Origin: Achromobacter anxifer
GTDB lineage: Bacteria > Pseudomonadota > Gammaproteobacteria > Burkholderiales > Burkholderiaceae_B
Direction of reading: 5' to 3'
Length of the DNA: 64,000 bases
NCBI RefSeq assembly: GCF_903652925.1
Contig: NZ_CAHLAR010000002.1
Span: forward strand, 1 to 64,000
Of this stretch, positions 35,280 through 43,250 are shown piece after piece (positions within the stretch are counted from its first letter, which is position 1; each line of letters opens with the position of its first letter). The notes under the pieces are model-generated. The model had not been told where the DNA came from, ran no database searches, and saw only the letters and a list, made by a program, of their open reading frames with translations. The translations under genes and the position numbers were made by a program.

Positions 35280-36545
35280 TCAGGCGGCGAGCGCCTCGGA
35301 CAGGATGGCCAGCGCGCGATCGAACTGGGCGTCGGGGATGGTCAAGGGGTACAGGAAGCGCAGGACGTTGCCGTACACACCGCAGCTTAGCAAAATCAGA
35401 CCCTTTTCGATGGCGCGGGCTTGCACGCGCTTGACCGCTTCCGCGTCCGGCTTGCCGGTGGCCGCATCGTTCAGTTCCACGGCGACCATCGAGCCTAGGC
35501 CGCGCACGTCGGCGATGCCCGGAACCTTGGCGCGCAGGCCTTCCAGATGCGCGCGCAGCTTGTCGCCCAGGGCGACGGCGCGTTCGCACAGTTTTTCCTC
35601 GGCGATCACGTCCAGCACGGCATGCGCCGCGGCGACCGCCAGCGGGTTGCCGGCGTAGGTGCCGCCCAGGCCGCCGGCGGCGGGCGCGTCCATGACGTCG
35701 GCGCGGCCGACCACGCCCGAGATCGGGAAGCCGCCGCCCAGGCTCTTGGCCATGGTGATCAGGTCGGCCTGCACCGAGTGGTGCTCCATGGCGAACAGCT
35801 TGCCGGTGCGGCCGAAGCCGGTCTGGACTTCGTCGGCGATCAGCAGGATGCCGTGTTCGTCGCAAACTTTGCGCAGCGCCGTCATCAGTTCCGGCGGGGT
35901 GATGTTGAAGCCGCCTTCGCCCTGCACCGGCTCGATGATGATGGCCGCGACGCGCTTGGGGTCGATGTCGCACTTGAACAGCAGGTCCAGCGCCTTGAGC
36001 GAGTCCGCCACGGTGATGGACTGGGTGCCGTTGGGGAAGGGCACGTGATAGATGTCGCCCGGCATCGGGCCGAACGACAGCTTGTACGGGGCGACCTTGC
36101 CGGTCAGCGCCATGCCCAGCATGGTGCGGCCGTGGAACGAGCCCGAGAAGGCGATGACGCCCGAGCGGCCGGTGGCCGAGCGCGCGATCTTGATGGCGTT
36201 TTCGACGGCTTCCACGCCGGTCGTGAAGAAGGCGCTCTTCTTCAGGCCGTCGATGGGGGCGAGGCGGTTGATGCGCTCGGCCAGCGAGACATAGCCTTCG
36301 TACGGCACGATCTGGTAGGCCGTGTGCGTGAAGTTGTCCAGCTGCGCGGAGACCGCGGCCTTGACCTTGGGGTGCAGGTGGCCGGTGTTCAGGACGGCGA
36401 TGCCGCCTGCGAAATCGATGTATTCCTTGCCATTGGCATCCCACAGGGTGGCGTTTTCGGCGCGCACCGCGTAGAAGTCGCACATGACGCCGACGCCGCG
36501 GGGCGTGGCCAGGGAACGGCGGGTATTCAGGTCCTGATTCTTCAT
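35280..36545 (-). CDS. gabT: 4-aminobutyrate aminotransferase
   Basis: A 421-residue class III aminotransferase. SFHGRTMLGMALTGKVAPYK, the cofactor Asp in LLIADEVQTGFGRTGKLFAM, and the PLP Lys in DLITMAKSLGGGFPISGVVG fit GabT. It moves the amino group of GABA to 2-oxoglutarate, producing succinate semialdehyde. The start at 36545 (MKNQDLN) has a GAGG site and matches family starts; ATGs further upstream, to 36617, lack one and would enter the gabR control region. It is divergent from the gabR gene and upstream of gabD. Confidence 0.94.
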   Translation of the reverse strand: MKNQDLNTRRSLATPRGVGVMCDFYAVRAENATLWDANGKEYIDFAGGIAVLNTGHLHPKVKAAVSAQLDNFTHTAYQIVPYEGYVSLAERINRLAPIDGLKKSAFFTTGVEAVENAIKIARSATGRSGVIAFSGSFHGRTMLGMALTGKVAPYKLSFGPMPGDIYHVPFPNGTQSITVADSLKALDLLFKCDIDPKRVAAIIIEPVQGEGGFNITPPELMTALRKVCDEHGILLIADEVQTGFGRTGKLFAMEHHSVQADLITMAKSLGGGFPISGVVGRADVMDAPAAGGLGGTYAGNPLAVAAAHAVLDVIAEEKLCERAVALGDKLRAHLEGLRAKVPGIADVRGLGSMVAVELNDAATGKPDAEAVKRVQARAIEKGLILLSCGVYGNVLRFLYPLTIPDAQFDRALAILSEALAA

Positions 36546-36610
36546 CTCAGCCTCGGAGAGCATGATGGGCGGGAAAACCTTATTTAATGCTACGATGGCC
36601 CCATTTGTGG

Positions 36611-36639
36611 GAACCACTTTTATAAATCGGGTAGAACCA
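36611..36639. promoter_or_regulatory. direct repeats in the gabT/gabR control region
   Basis: GAACCA occurs at 36611-36616 and again at 36634-36639, 23 bases apart (about two helical turns), in the 95-base gap between divergent gabT and gabR. Spaced direct repeats are the usual binding arrangement for MocR/GabR-type regulators. No experimentally known box is matched base for base. Confidence 0.45.
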
Positions 36640-36640
36640 A

Positions 36641-38158
36641 TTGCGGTCCATAGTCGGTGACTTGCTGCAGCTGCGGCTGGCGGACGGCTCCAGCGAGCCC
36701 ATGAACAAGCGGCTGTACCGCGGCATCCGGGAAGCCATCCTGGATGGAGCCATTGCCGCGGACTCGCGCCTGCCCGCCTCGCGCGACCTGGCGGCCGAGC
36801 TCGGCATCGCCCGCAACACCGTGGTCCACGTCTATAGCCAGCTGCTTGCCGAAGGCTACACCCGCAGCCGCCAGGGCAACGGCACCTTCGTCAACGCCTC
36901 GGTGCCGGATTCCTATCTGGCCAGCGGCCGGCGGGCGCGCCAGCAGCCGCCGCCGCAGGCGCGCCCGGCGCTGTCGCCGCGCGGCGCGGCCATCGTCGAC
37001 GGCGTGTCCGCCTCGCCCTATCAATGGGGCGCCTTCATGCCGGGCGTGCCCGACCTGACGGAATTCCCGCACAAGAAGTTCGGCCGCATTTTCAGCGCGC
37101 TGTGGCGCAATCCCTCGCCAGACCTGCTGACCTACGCCTATGGCGGCGGGCTGCCGGCGTTGCGCGAGGCGCTGGCGCAGCATCTGGCGCTGACCCGCTC
37201 GATCGATTGCGAGCCCGAGCAGATCATCATCACCGAAGGCTCGCACCAGGCCATCGACCTGGCCACCCGCATCCTGGGCGAAGCCGGCGAGACCGCCTGG
37301 GTCGAGGATCCGGGCTACTGGGGGGCGCGCACCATCCTGCAGGCCAACGGCCTGCGCACCGTGCACCTGCCGGTGGACGAAGAGGGCATGCGCCTGCCCG
37401 AAACCGTCACTACGCCACCGCGCTTCATCTTCGTCACGCCCTCGCACCAGTATCCGCTGGGGCCGGTGATGTCGCTGGCGCGCCGGCGCCAGCTGCTGGC
37501 GGTGGCGCGGCAAAGCGGCAGCTGGATCATCGAGGACGACTACGACAGCGAGTTCCGCTTCTCGGGCCGGCCCATCGCCTCGCTGCTGGGGCTGGAGCCG
37601 GACGCGCCCGTGATCTATATGGGCACCTTCAGCAAGACCCTGTACCCGGGCCTGCGCGTGGGCTATCTGGTGCTGCCCAAGCCCCTGACCGCGGCTTTCC
37701 AGGCGGCGCACGCGGAGCTCTACCGCGAAGGCCACCTGATGACGCACGCCGCCCTGGCGACCTTCATCTCGGAAGGCCACTACGCGGCCCATATCCGCCG
37801 CATGCGCATGCTGTACGGCCGCCGCCGCGCCATGCTGGTCAACCTGATCGAACGGCGGCTGGGCCTCGAATGGTTGCATCGCGACGCCAGCATGGCGGGC
37901 CTGCATCTGGTGCTGACAATGCCGCAGGACATGGACGACCTGCGCGTGGTGGACGTGGCGCGCGGCAAGGGCGTGCTGACGCGGGCGCTGTCGCGCTACT
38001 ACGTCAACGACGAGGGCCGCCGGCCGGGCCTGCTGCTGGGCTATGCCTGCGTGCCCGAGCACGACATCGCGCGCAAGTTCGAGGTGCTGCTCGAAAGCCT
38101 GAACGAAGTGGCGCGCGCGTCCGCGCCCGCGGCGCTGGCGGCCTCAGGCGGGCGCTAG
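36641..38158 (+). CDS. gabR: MocR/GabR-family PLP-dependent regulator
   Basis: A 505-residue fusion of a GntR-type winged helix (about residues 20-90: KRLYRGIREAILDGAIAADS, LPASRDLAAELGIARNTVVH) and a fold-type I aminotransferase domain. ITEGSHQAIDLATRILGEAG, DPGYWGARTILQANGL, WIIEDDYDSEFRFSGRPIAS and the PLP-binding Lys in MGTFSKTLYPGLRVGYLVLP are intact. It should sense GABA through PLP and activate gabTD, as in Bacillus GabR. The start is a TTG at 36641 chosen because the family N-terminus usually extends about 15-20 residues before the winged helix. An ATG at 36701 would be a shorter option. It overlaps the convergent DUF72 gene by 15 bases. Confidence 0.9.
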   Translation: MRSIVGDLLQLRLADGSSEPMNKRLYRGIREAILDGAIAADSRLPASRDLAAELGIARNTVVHVYSQLLAEGYTRSRQGNGTFVNASVPDSYLASGRRARQQPPPQARPALSPRGAAIVDGVSASPYQWGAFMPGVPDLTEFPHKKFGRIFSALWRNPSPDLLTYAYGGGLPALREALAQHLALTRSIDCEPEQIIITEGSHQAIDLATRILGEAGETAWVEDPGYWGARTILQANGLRTVHLPVDEEGMRLPETVTTPPRFIFVTPSHQYPLGPVMSLARRRQLLAVARQSGSWIIEDDYDSEFRFSGRPIASLLGLEPDAPVIYMGTFSKTLYPGLRVGYLVLPKPLTAAFQAAHAELYREGHLMTHAALATFISEGHYAAHIRRMRMLYGRRRAMLVNLIERRLGLEWLHRDASMAGLHLVLTMPQDMDDLRVVDVARGKGVLTRALSRYYVNDEGRRPGLLLGYACVPEHDIARKFEVLLESLNEVARASAPAALAASGGR

Positions 38159-39040
38159 CGCCGCCGCGAAGGCCGCGGCGTTGCGCATGCCCTGGTCTTC
38201 GAAGTTGGTGTTGAACACGGCGTGCGCCTGGGCGCTTTGCGCCGCCAGCCGCGTGAAGCGCTCGGCCAGTTCGGCCAGTTCCTGTTCGGTGTATTCATAT
38301 TGGAAGCGTCCCGAGGACGCCGCGCCCGAGACGTTCCAGGCGGCCGCGTTGCGTCCGTGCAGGCGCAGCAGCGTCAGTTCGGGGTGGGTGCATTCCCACA
38401 CGGCAGGCACCGTGTTTTCAAACCCCTGCGGGCTGTCCACCACCGTGTGCGCCACGCCCAGGTCGCGCTCGAAGGCCAGGGTGTCGGCGGTGGCGGCAGG
38501 GGATTCGAACCAGCTGCGGTGCCGGAATTCCACCGACACCAGATGTTCCTCCAGGCGCCGGGCGCAGTCGGCGACCCGCGCCCGGCCGCGCGCATCGCGC
38601 CGGATCCACGGCGGAAACTGGAAATGCACCGCGCCCAGCTTGCCGGGCATGCGCAGCGGCTCCAGCGCCATCTGGTAGCGGCGCCATAGTTCGTCGCGCA
38701 GGTCCGCCTGCATCTGGTCGTGGTAGATGACGGGATCGGGCCAGTCGGAGAGTTCGCGCCGGATGTCCGCGGGCAGCGCGGAAAGCGGCGTCTGGTGGCC
38801 GGTGAAGAGCCGGAACGCCTTGATATTGAAGATGAAATCGTCCGGCGTGCGTTGCGCCCAGAGATAGGCGTTTTCCGCCGTGGGCATGGCGTAGTAGCTG
38901 GAATCGACCTCGGTCATGGGGAAGCGCGAGGCATAGAAGCGCAGCCGGGCCTCGGCGCCGTGGACCTCGGGGGGATAGAAGCGTCCGCAGGCCAGCAGGG
39001 TGGGGTCGGTCCAGGAGGCGGTGCCGGTCAGAAGGCGCAT
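38144..39040 (-). CDS. DUF72 domain-containing protein
   Basis: A 298-residue TIM-barrel protein of the DUF72 (YecE-like) family, function unknown. It opens LLTGTASWTDPTLLACGRFY and contains MTEVDSSYYAMPTAENAYLW, DDFIFNIKAFRLFTGHQ, LGAVHFQFPPWIRRD and VSVEFRHRSWFESP, all conserved in the family. I chose ATG at 39040; an in-frame GTG lies two codons upstream, and neither has a clear ribosome-binding site. Its start faces the helicase gene, and the LexA box at 39074-39089 lies only 34 bases upstream, so it could share SOS control. Confidence 0.85.
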   Translation of the reverse strand: MRLLTGTASWTDPTLLACGRFYPPEVHGAEARLRFYASRFPMTEVDSSYYAMPTAENAYLWAQRTPDDFIFNIKAFRLFTGHQTPLSALPADIRRELSDWPDPVIYHDQMQADLRDELWRRYQMALEPLRMPGKLGAVHFQFPPWIRRDARGRARVADCARRLEEHLVSVEFRHRSWFESPAATADTLAFERDLGVAHTVVDSPQGFENTVPAVWECTHPELTLLRLHGRNAAAWNVSGAASSGRFQYEYTEQELAELAERFTRLAAQSAQAHAVFNTNFEDQGMRNAAAFAAALAPA

Positions 39041-39073
39041 GGCCACGGGGGATCAGACTTTATTGAAAAAATT

Positions 39074-39089
39074 CTGTATAAATATACAG
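39074..39089. promoter_or_regulatory. LexA (SOS) box
   Basis: CTGTATAAATATACAG fits the beta/gammaproteobacterial LexA pattern CTGT-N8-ACAG with an AT-rich, nearly symmetrical centre. It lies 70 bases upstream of the helicase ATG and 34 bases upstream of the divergent DUF72 start, in a short AT-rich stretch that stands out in GC-rich DNA. Damage-inducible expression is inferred from the site and from E. coli uvrD, which is LexA-regulated. Confidence 0.75.
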
Positions 39090-39133
39090 TGTTCATTTGG
39101 AGCCAGGCAATGTCCTGGCTCTCCATTTTCAGC

Positions 39134-39151
39134 GGCCGCAGCGCTGCGGCC
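39134..39151. repeat. perfect 18-base palindrome before the helicase start
   Basis: GGCCGCAGC-GCTGCGGCC, ending seven bases before the chosen ATG and replacing a normal Shine-Dalgarno sequence. It could fold at RNA level and restrict translation, or be a protein site. It has no obvious family. Confidence 0.5.
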
Positions 39152-39158
39152 CCGCTCC

Positions 39159-41264
39159 ATGTCCGACCAAGCAAATTCGTCCTCTCCCTCCACCGGCCGT
39201 CCCGATCCCCTGGCCGATCTCAATCCCGCCCAGCGCGAAGCCGCCGAGTTCGGCGTGGGCGGCGCGCCGGGCGATGACGGTCCCTTGCTGGTGATCGCGG
39301 GGGCGGGTTCGGGCAAGACCAATACGCTGGCGCACCGGGTCGCGCACCTGATCCTGAATGGCGCGGACCCGCAGCGCATGCTGCTCCTGACCTTCTCGCG
39401 CCGCGCGGCGCTGGAAATGGAGCGGCGCGTGGGCTCGGTGCTGCAGCGCGTGATGAACCTGCGCGCCACCCAGCAGGCGCCGTCGCTGCCCTGGGCCGGC
39501 ACCTTCCACGCCATCGGCGCGCGCCTGTTGCGCGATTGCGCTCAACGCATCGGCCTGTCGGAAGCCTTCACCATCCATGACCGCGGCGACGCCGAGGACC
39601 TGATGGGCATGGTGCGCCACGAGCTGGGCCTGTCGTCCACCAAGTCGCGCTTTCCGCTCAAGGGCACCTGCCTTGCCATCTATTCGCGCGTGGTCAACAG
39701 CCAGACGCCGGTGGCCGAGGTGCTCAAGAGCACCTTCCCCTGGTGCGCGCAATGGGAGGACGAGCTCAAGAACCTGTTCCGCGCCTACGTCGCGGCCAAG
39801 CAGGATCAGCAGGTGCTGGACTACGACGACCTGCTGCTCTATTGGGCCGAGATGATGGGGGACCCCGGCATCGCGGCCGATGTGGGGGCGCGTTTCGACC
39901 ACGTGCTGGTGGACGAATACCAGGACACCAACCGGCTGCAGTCCGCCATCCTGCTGGCGATGAAGCCGGACGGCCGCGGCCTGACGGTGGTGGGCGACGA
40001 CGCCCAGTCCATCTATTCGTTCCGCGCGGCCACGGTGCGCAACATCCTGGACTTCCCGACGCAGTTTCCCCAGCCCGCCCGGGTCATCACGCTGGACCGC
40101 AACTACCGTTCCACCCAGCCCATCCTGAACGCCTCCAACGCCGTGATCGGCCTGGCAACTGAACGCTATGCCAAGGACCTGTGGACCGACCGCCAGTCGT
40201 CCCAGTTGCCCGAGCTGGTCACTGTCAGCGACGAGGCCGGCCAGGCGCGCTGGGTGGCCGACCAGGTGCTGGCGCAACGCGAGGGCGGGGCCACGCTGAA
40301 GTCGCAGGCGGCGCTGTTCCGCACCTCCAGCCATAGCGCCGCGCTTGAGCTGGAATTGACCCGGCGCAACATTCCCTTCGTCAAGTTCGGCGGCCTGCGC
40401 TTCCTGGAGGCCGCGCACGTGAAGGACCTGCTGTCGCTGCTGCGCTGGGCGGAAAACCCGCGCGGACGCATGGCGGGCTTCCGCGTGGCGCAACTGCTGC
40501 CGGGCATCGGTCCCGCCACGGCCGGCAAGCTGATGGACGCCATGTCGGCGTCCGCCGAGCCCCTGCGCGCGCTGCGCGAGTTCAAGCCCGGCGCGGCGGC
40601 GCAAGGCGAGTGGGCCGCCTTCGCCGACACCTACGCGGCCTTGTGCGACCCCGCGCTGAAATGGCCCGCCGACGTGGACCTGGCCCTGCGCTGGTACGGC
40701 GCGCAGCTGGAACGCCTGTACGACGACGCGCGCGTGCGGCGGGCGGACCTGGACCAGCTGGTGCGCATCGCCGCCGGCTATGCCACGCGCGAACGCTTCC
40801 TGACCGAACTGACGCTGGATCCGCCGGACGCCACCAGCGACGAGTCCGGCGCGCCCCACCGCGACGAGGACTACATGATCCTGTCCACCATCCATTCGGC
40901 CAAGGGCCAGGAATGGAAGGCGGTCTACGTCCTGAACGTGGTCGACGGCTGCATTCCGTCCGACATGAGCACCGGCACGGCCGAGGAGATCGAGGAAGAG
41001 CGGCGCCTGCTGTACGTGGCCATGACGCGGGCCAAGGAACGCCTGCAGCTCATCGTGCCGCAGCGCTTCTACGTGCACCAGCAGACCGGCATGGGCGACC
41101 GCCACGTCTACGGCTCGCGCACGCGCTACATCACCAACGCGATGCTGCCGCTGTTCGACCACCTGCCCAAGCGGCCGGACCTGCCGGCGGGGCGAGGCGC
41201 GCCCAAGGAACCGCAGGCGCCCAGCGTGGACGTGGCCAAGCGGGTGCGCAACCTGTTCTCCTAG
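39159..41264 (+). CDS. UvrD/Rep-family ATP-dependent DNA helicase
   Basis: A 701-residue superfamily 1A helicase. Motif I is LVIAGAGSGKTNTLAHRVAH near residue 45, Ia LLTFSRRAALEMERRV, motif II HVLVDEYQDTNRLQ, motif III GDDAQSIYSFRAATVRNILD, IV VITLDRNYRSTQPIL, V STIHSAKGQEWKAVYVLNVV and VI LLYVAMTRAKERLQLI. All are intact. It is 3'-5' translocating by family, acting in repair or replication-fork maintenance. It looks like a second UvrD-like paralogue, as found in Burkholderiales, rather than the main UvrD. The ATG at 39159 lies downstream of the LexA box; a perfect palindrome (39134-39151) sits where the ribosome-binding site would be. Confidence 0.88.
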   Translation: MSDQANSSSPSTGRPDPLADLNPAQREAAEFGVGGAPGDDGPLLVIAGAGSGKTNTLAHRVAHLILNGADPQRMLLLTFSRRAALEMERRVGSVLQRVMNLRATQQAPSLPWAGTFHAIGARLLRDCAQRIGLSEAFTIHDRGDAEDLMGMVRHELGLSSTKSRFPLKGTCLAIYSRVVNSQTPVAEVLKSTFPWCAQWEDELKNLFRAYVAAKQDQQVLDYDDLLLYWAEMMGDPGIAADVGARFDHVLVDEYQDTNRLQSAILLAMKPDGRGLTVVGDDAQSIYSFRAATVRNILDFPTQFPQPARVITLDRNYRSTQPILNASNAVIGLATERYAKDLWTDRQSSQLPELVTVSDEAGQARWVADQVLAQREGGATLKSQAALFRTSSHSAALELELTRRNIPFVKFGGLRFLEAAHVKDLLSLLRWAENPRGRMAGFRVAQLLPGIGPATAGKLMDAMSASAEPLRALREFKPGAAAQGEWAAFADTYAALCDPALKWPADVDLALRWYGAQLERLYDDARVRRADLDQLVRIAAGYATRERFLTELTLDPPDATSDESGAPHRDEDYMILSTIHSAKGQEWKAVYVLNVVDGCIPSDMSTGTAEEIEEERRLLYVAMTRAKERLQLIVPQRFYVHQQTGMGDRHVYGSRTRYITNAMLPLFDHLPKRPDLPAGRGAPKEPQAPSVDVAKRVRNLFS

Positions 41265-41327
41265 GCTGGGCTATCATCGGCCGATATACAAGCTGTCCGG
41301 TCGGGCTCGCATTGACCAAGGGTGTTT

Positions 41328-42332
41328 ATGTCTACTGAAGAACAGGCCGCCGACGACTCGAAAAGAGAGGTCGTCGCATCGATCGCCTACGTGAACGGAC
41401 GGCGGGAGCGCGAGGTTCCCATCGATGAGGTCGCGGAGTACGTCAGCAAGGACCACGGCATGCTGTGGATCGGCCTGCGCAATCCGCGGCCGGAAATGCT
41501 GGCCAAGGTCGCCAGCGAGCTCGGCGCCTGCGACAAGAACCAGGAAGAAATGCTGGAGGCTCACCGGCGGCCGAAGATCATCGACTACGGCAACATGGTC
41601 CTCATCGTGGCCATCACGGTCGAGGTCGAGGCCGAGCGTCCCATTTTCGGCGAGACCCAGTTCCTCATCGGCGACGGCTTCCTGGTCACGGTGAGGCGCG
41701 GCGCGACCGCCGGCCACAGCCCCTTGCGCGAACGGCTGGAGGCTTCGCCCGACCTGCTCAAGCGCGGCAGCGACTACGTGGCGTCGGAATTGCTGGACTG
41801 GCTGGTGGACCGCTACGTCGCGGCCGCCGGCAAGATCGAGTCCGTGGTCGAAGGCGCGGAGCAGAAGCTGCTGATCCGCGGCGCCAAGGACTCCGACATC
41901 CGCAGGCTGTACCGGCAGCGCCGCGACCTGCTGCGCATCCACACCGTGGTGTCGCCGCTGGCGGAGATCTGCCGCCGGCTGGCGCGGGTCGAGATGTCGG
42001 CGGTGGACGAGCATGCCCGCCCGTATTTCGGCGAGGTGGCGGACCGCGTGCTGCGCGTGGACGAGCTGTTCAACTCGCTGCGCGAATCGCTGGCCTTCGC
42101 CTTTGAAGCCAGCCTGATGATAGGCCAGGCCGCCCAGAACGACACCACCCGCAAGCTGGCCTCCTGGGCCGCCATCCTGGCGGTGCCCACGGCCATCGCC
42201 GGCATCTATGGCATGAATTTCGAATTCATGCCGGAACTGAAATCGCCTTTGGGTTATCCGATCACGCTGGGCGTCATCGTGTCGATCTGTTCGGTGCTGT
42301 ATTGGCGCTTCCGCAAGTCGGGCTGGCTATAA
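41328..42332 (+). CDS. corA: CorA-family magnesium/cobalt transporter
   Basis: A 334-residue CorA protein: a large cytoplasmic domain (VVASIAYVNGRREREVP at the start), then a long helical neck, then two C-terminal helices. The first helix ends with the signature AIAGIYGMNFEFMPEL near residue 300 (GMN motif); the second is ITLGVIVSICSVLYWRF. It forms a pentameric inner-membrane Mg2+ channel. GTG at 41322 is possible; I chose ATG at 41328. It is monocistronic by gaps on both sides. Confidence 0.93.
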   Translation: MSTEEQAADDSKREVVASIAYVNGRREREVPIDEVAEYVSKDHGMLWIGLRNPRPEMLAKVASELGACDKNQEEMLEAHRRPKIIDYGNMVLIVAITVEVEAERPIFGETQFLIGDGFLVTVRRGATAGHSPLRERLEASPDLLKRGSDYVASELLDWLVDRYVAAAGKIESVVEGAEQKLLIRGAKDSDIRRLYRQRRDLLRIHTVVSPLAEICRRLARVEMSAVDEHARPYFGEVADRVLRVDELFNSLRESLAFAFEASLMIGQAAQNDTTRKLASWAAILAVPTAIAGIYGMNFEFMPELKSPLGYPITLGVIVSICSVLYWRFRKSGWL

Positions 42333-42471
42333 CGGGTGCAGCCTGAACGGTCGCCGGCAAGGCCGCCGGCGTCCGGCTCGGGCAAGCCATAGACGGGCAG
42401 CGGTCCAGGCGCGGTTCCACGCCCCGCCTTTATGGCAAACTGCCTGCGTTTTCCTACCTGGAGCCTGGCTG

Positions 42472-43131
42472 GTGCGTGGCAAACCTCCTTTCCGCGGCGG
42501 CAACAAGCTGACCGCCCTGATCGTCGCCCTGATCCTTGCGGCGGCCGGCGCCATCGTCAATTGGTTGCAGCCTTCCGGGCGGGAAGGGCAGGGCCGGGCG
42601 GAACGGCCGGCGCCTTCCACCCAGAACCGGTCCGGAGCGACGCTGGCGGGCGGCATTCCCCAGGGCAGCTACACCCTGACGGGCATGATCGTGAACGTGG
42701 CCGACGGCGACACCGTGACCCTGCGGGCACCGGACGGCCAGCACCGCATCCGCATGGACAGCATCGACGCGCCCGAAGAGGGCCATGGCTCCGACCAGCC
42801 CGGGCAGCCCTATGCCGAGGCCTCCCGCAAGAACCTGGCGGGCCTGGTCGCGGGCAAGACGCTCACCGCGCAATGCTATGAAAAGGACCAGTACGGCCGG
42901 GACGTCTGCGCCCTGATCCTGGAAGACGGCCGCTCGGCCAACCGCCAGCAGGTGGAGGACGGGTATGCCTGGGCCTATACGGCGCGCCAGGGCGACTATC
43001 TGCACGACAAGGCCATGCCCGACCTGCAACGCCAGGCCAAGGCCGCCGGGCGCGGCCTGTGGGCGCAGCCCGGCGCCATGCAACCTTGGAAGTGGCGCTA
43101 CGACTGCTGGCGGCAGCGCCAGTGCGGCTGA
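42472..43131 (+). CDS. membrane-anchored thermonuclease (SNase) family protein
   Basis: A 219-residue protein starting with GTG at 42472, eight bases after GGAG. A hydrophobic segment LTALIVALILAAAGAIVNWL (residues about 13-32) is probably an uncleaved anchor. The SNase-like domain follows at about 65-190: IVNVADGDTVTLRAPDGQHR, IDAPEEGHGSDQPGQ, YGRDVCALILEDGRSANRQQ, YAWAYTARQGDYL and a WWx-type RGLWAQP. The catalytic Asp, Arg and Glu pattern of staphylococcal nuclease (DGDT, RMDSIDAPE, GRDVC) is largely present. The family cleaves DNA or RNA with Ca2+. Periplasmic location is inferred from the anchor. Confidence 0.85.
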   Translation: MRGKPPFRGGNKLTALIVALILAAAGAIVNWLQPSGREGQGRAERPAPSTQNRSGATLAGGIPQGSYTLTGMIVNVADGDTVTLRAPDGQHRIRMDSIDAPEEGHGSDQPGQPYAEASRKNLAGLVAGKTLTAQCYEKDQYGRDVCALILEDGRSANRQQVEDGYAWAYTARQGDYLHDKAMPDLQRQAKAAGRGLWAQPGAMQPWKWRYDCWRQRQCG

Positions 43132-43250
43132 GGCCGCGCGGGCCCGGCGGCAGCGCGCGCGCAGGCGGCCGGACCTTGGGGGATGCCTGGGTATGGGCTC
43201 CGGCCCTTGTTTGATATCCTCTGTCGCAACGATTCGAAGGGAAGGTTTCC

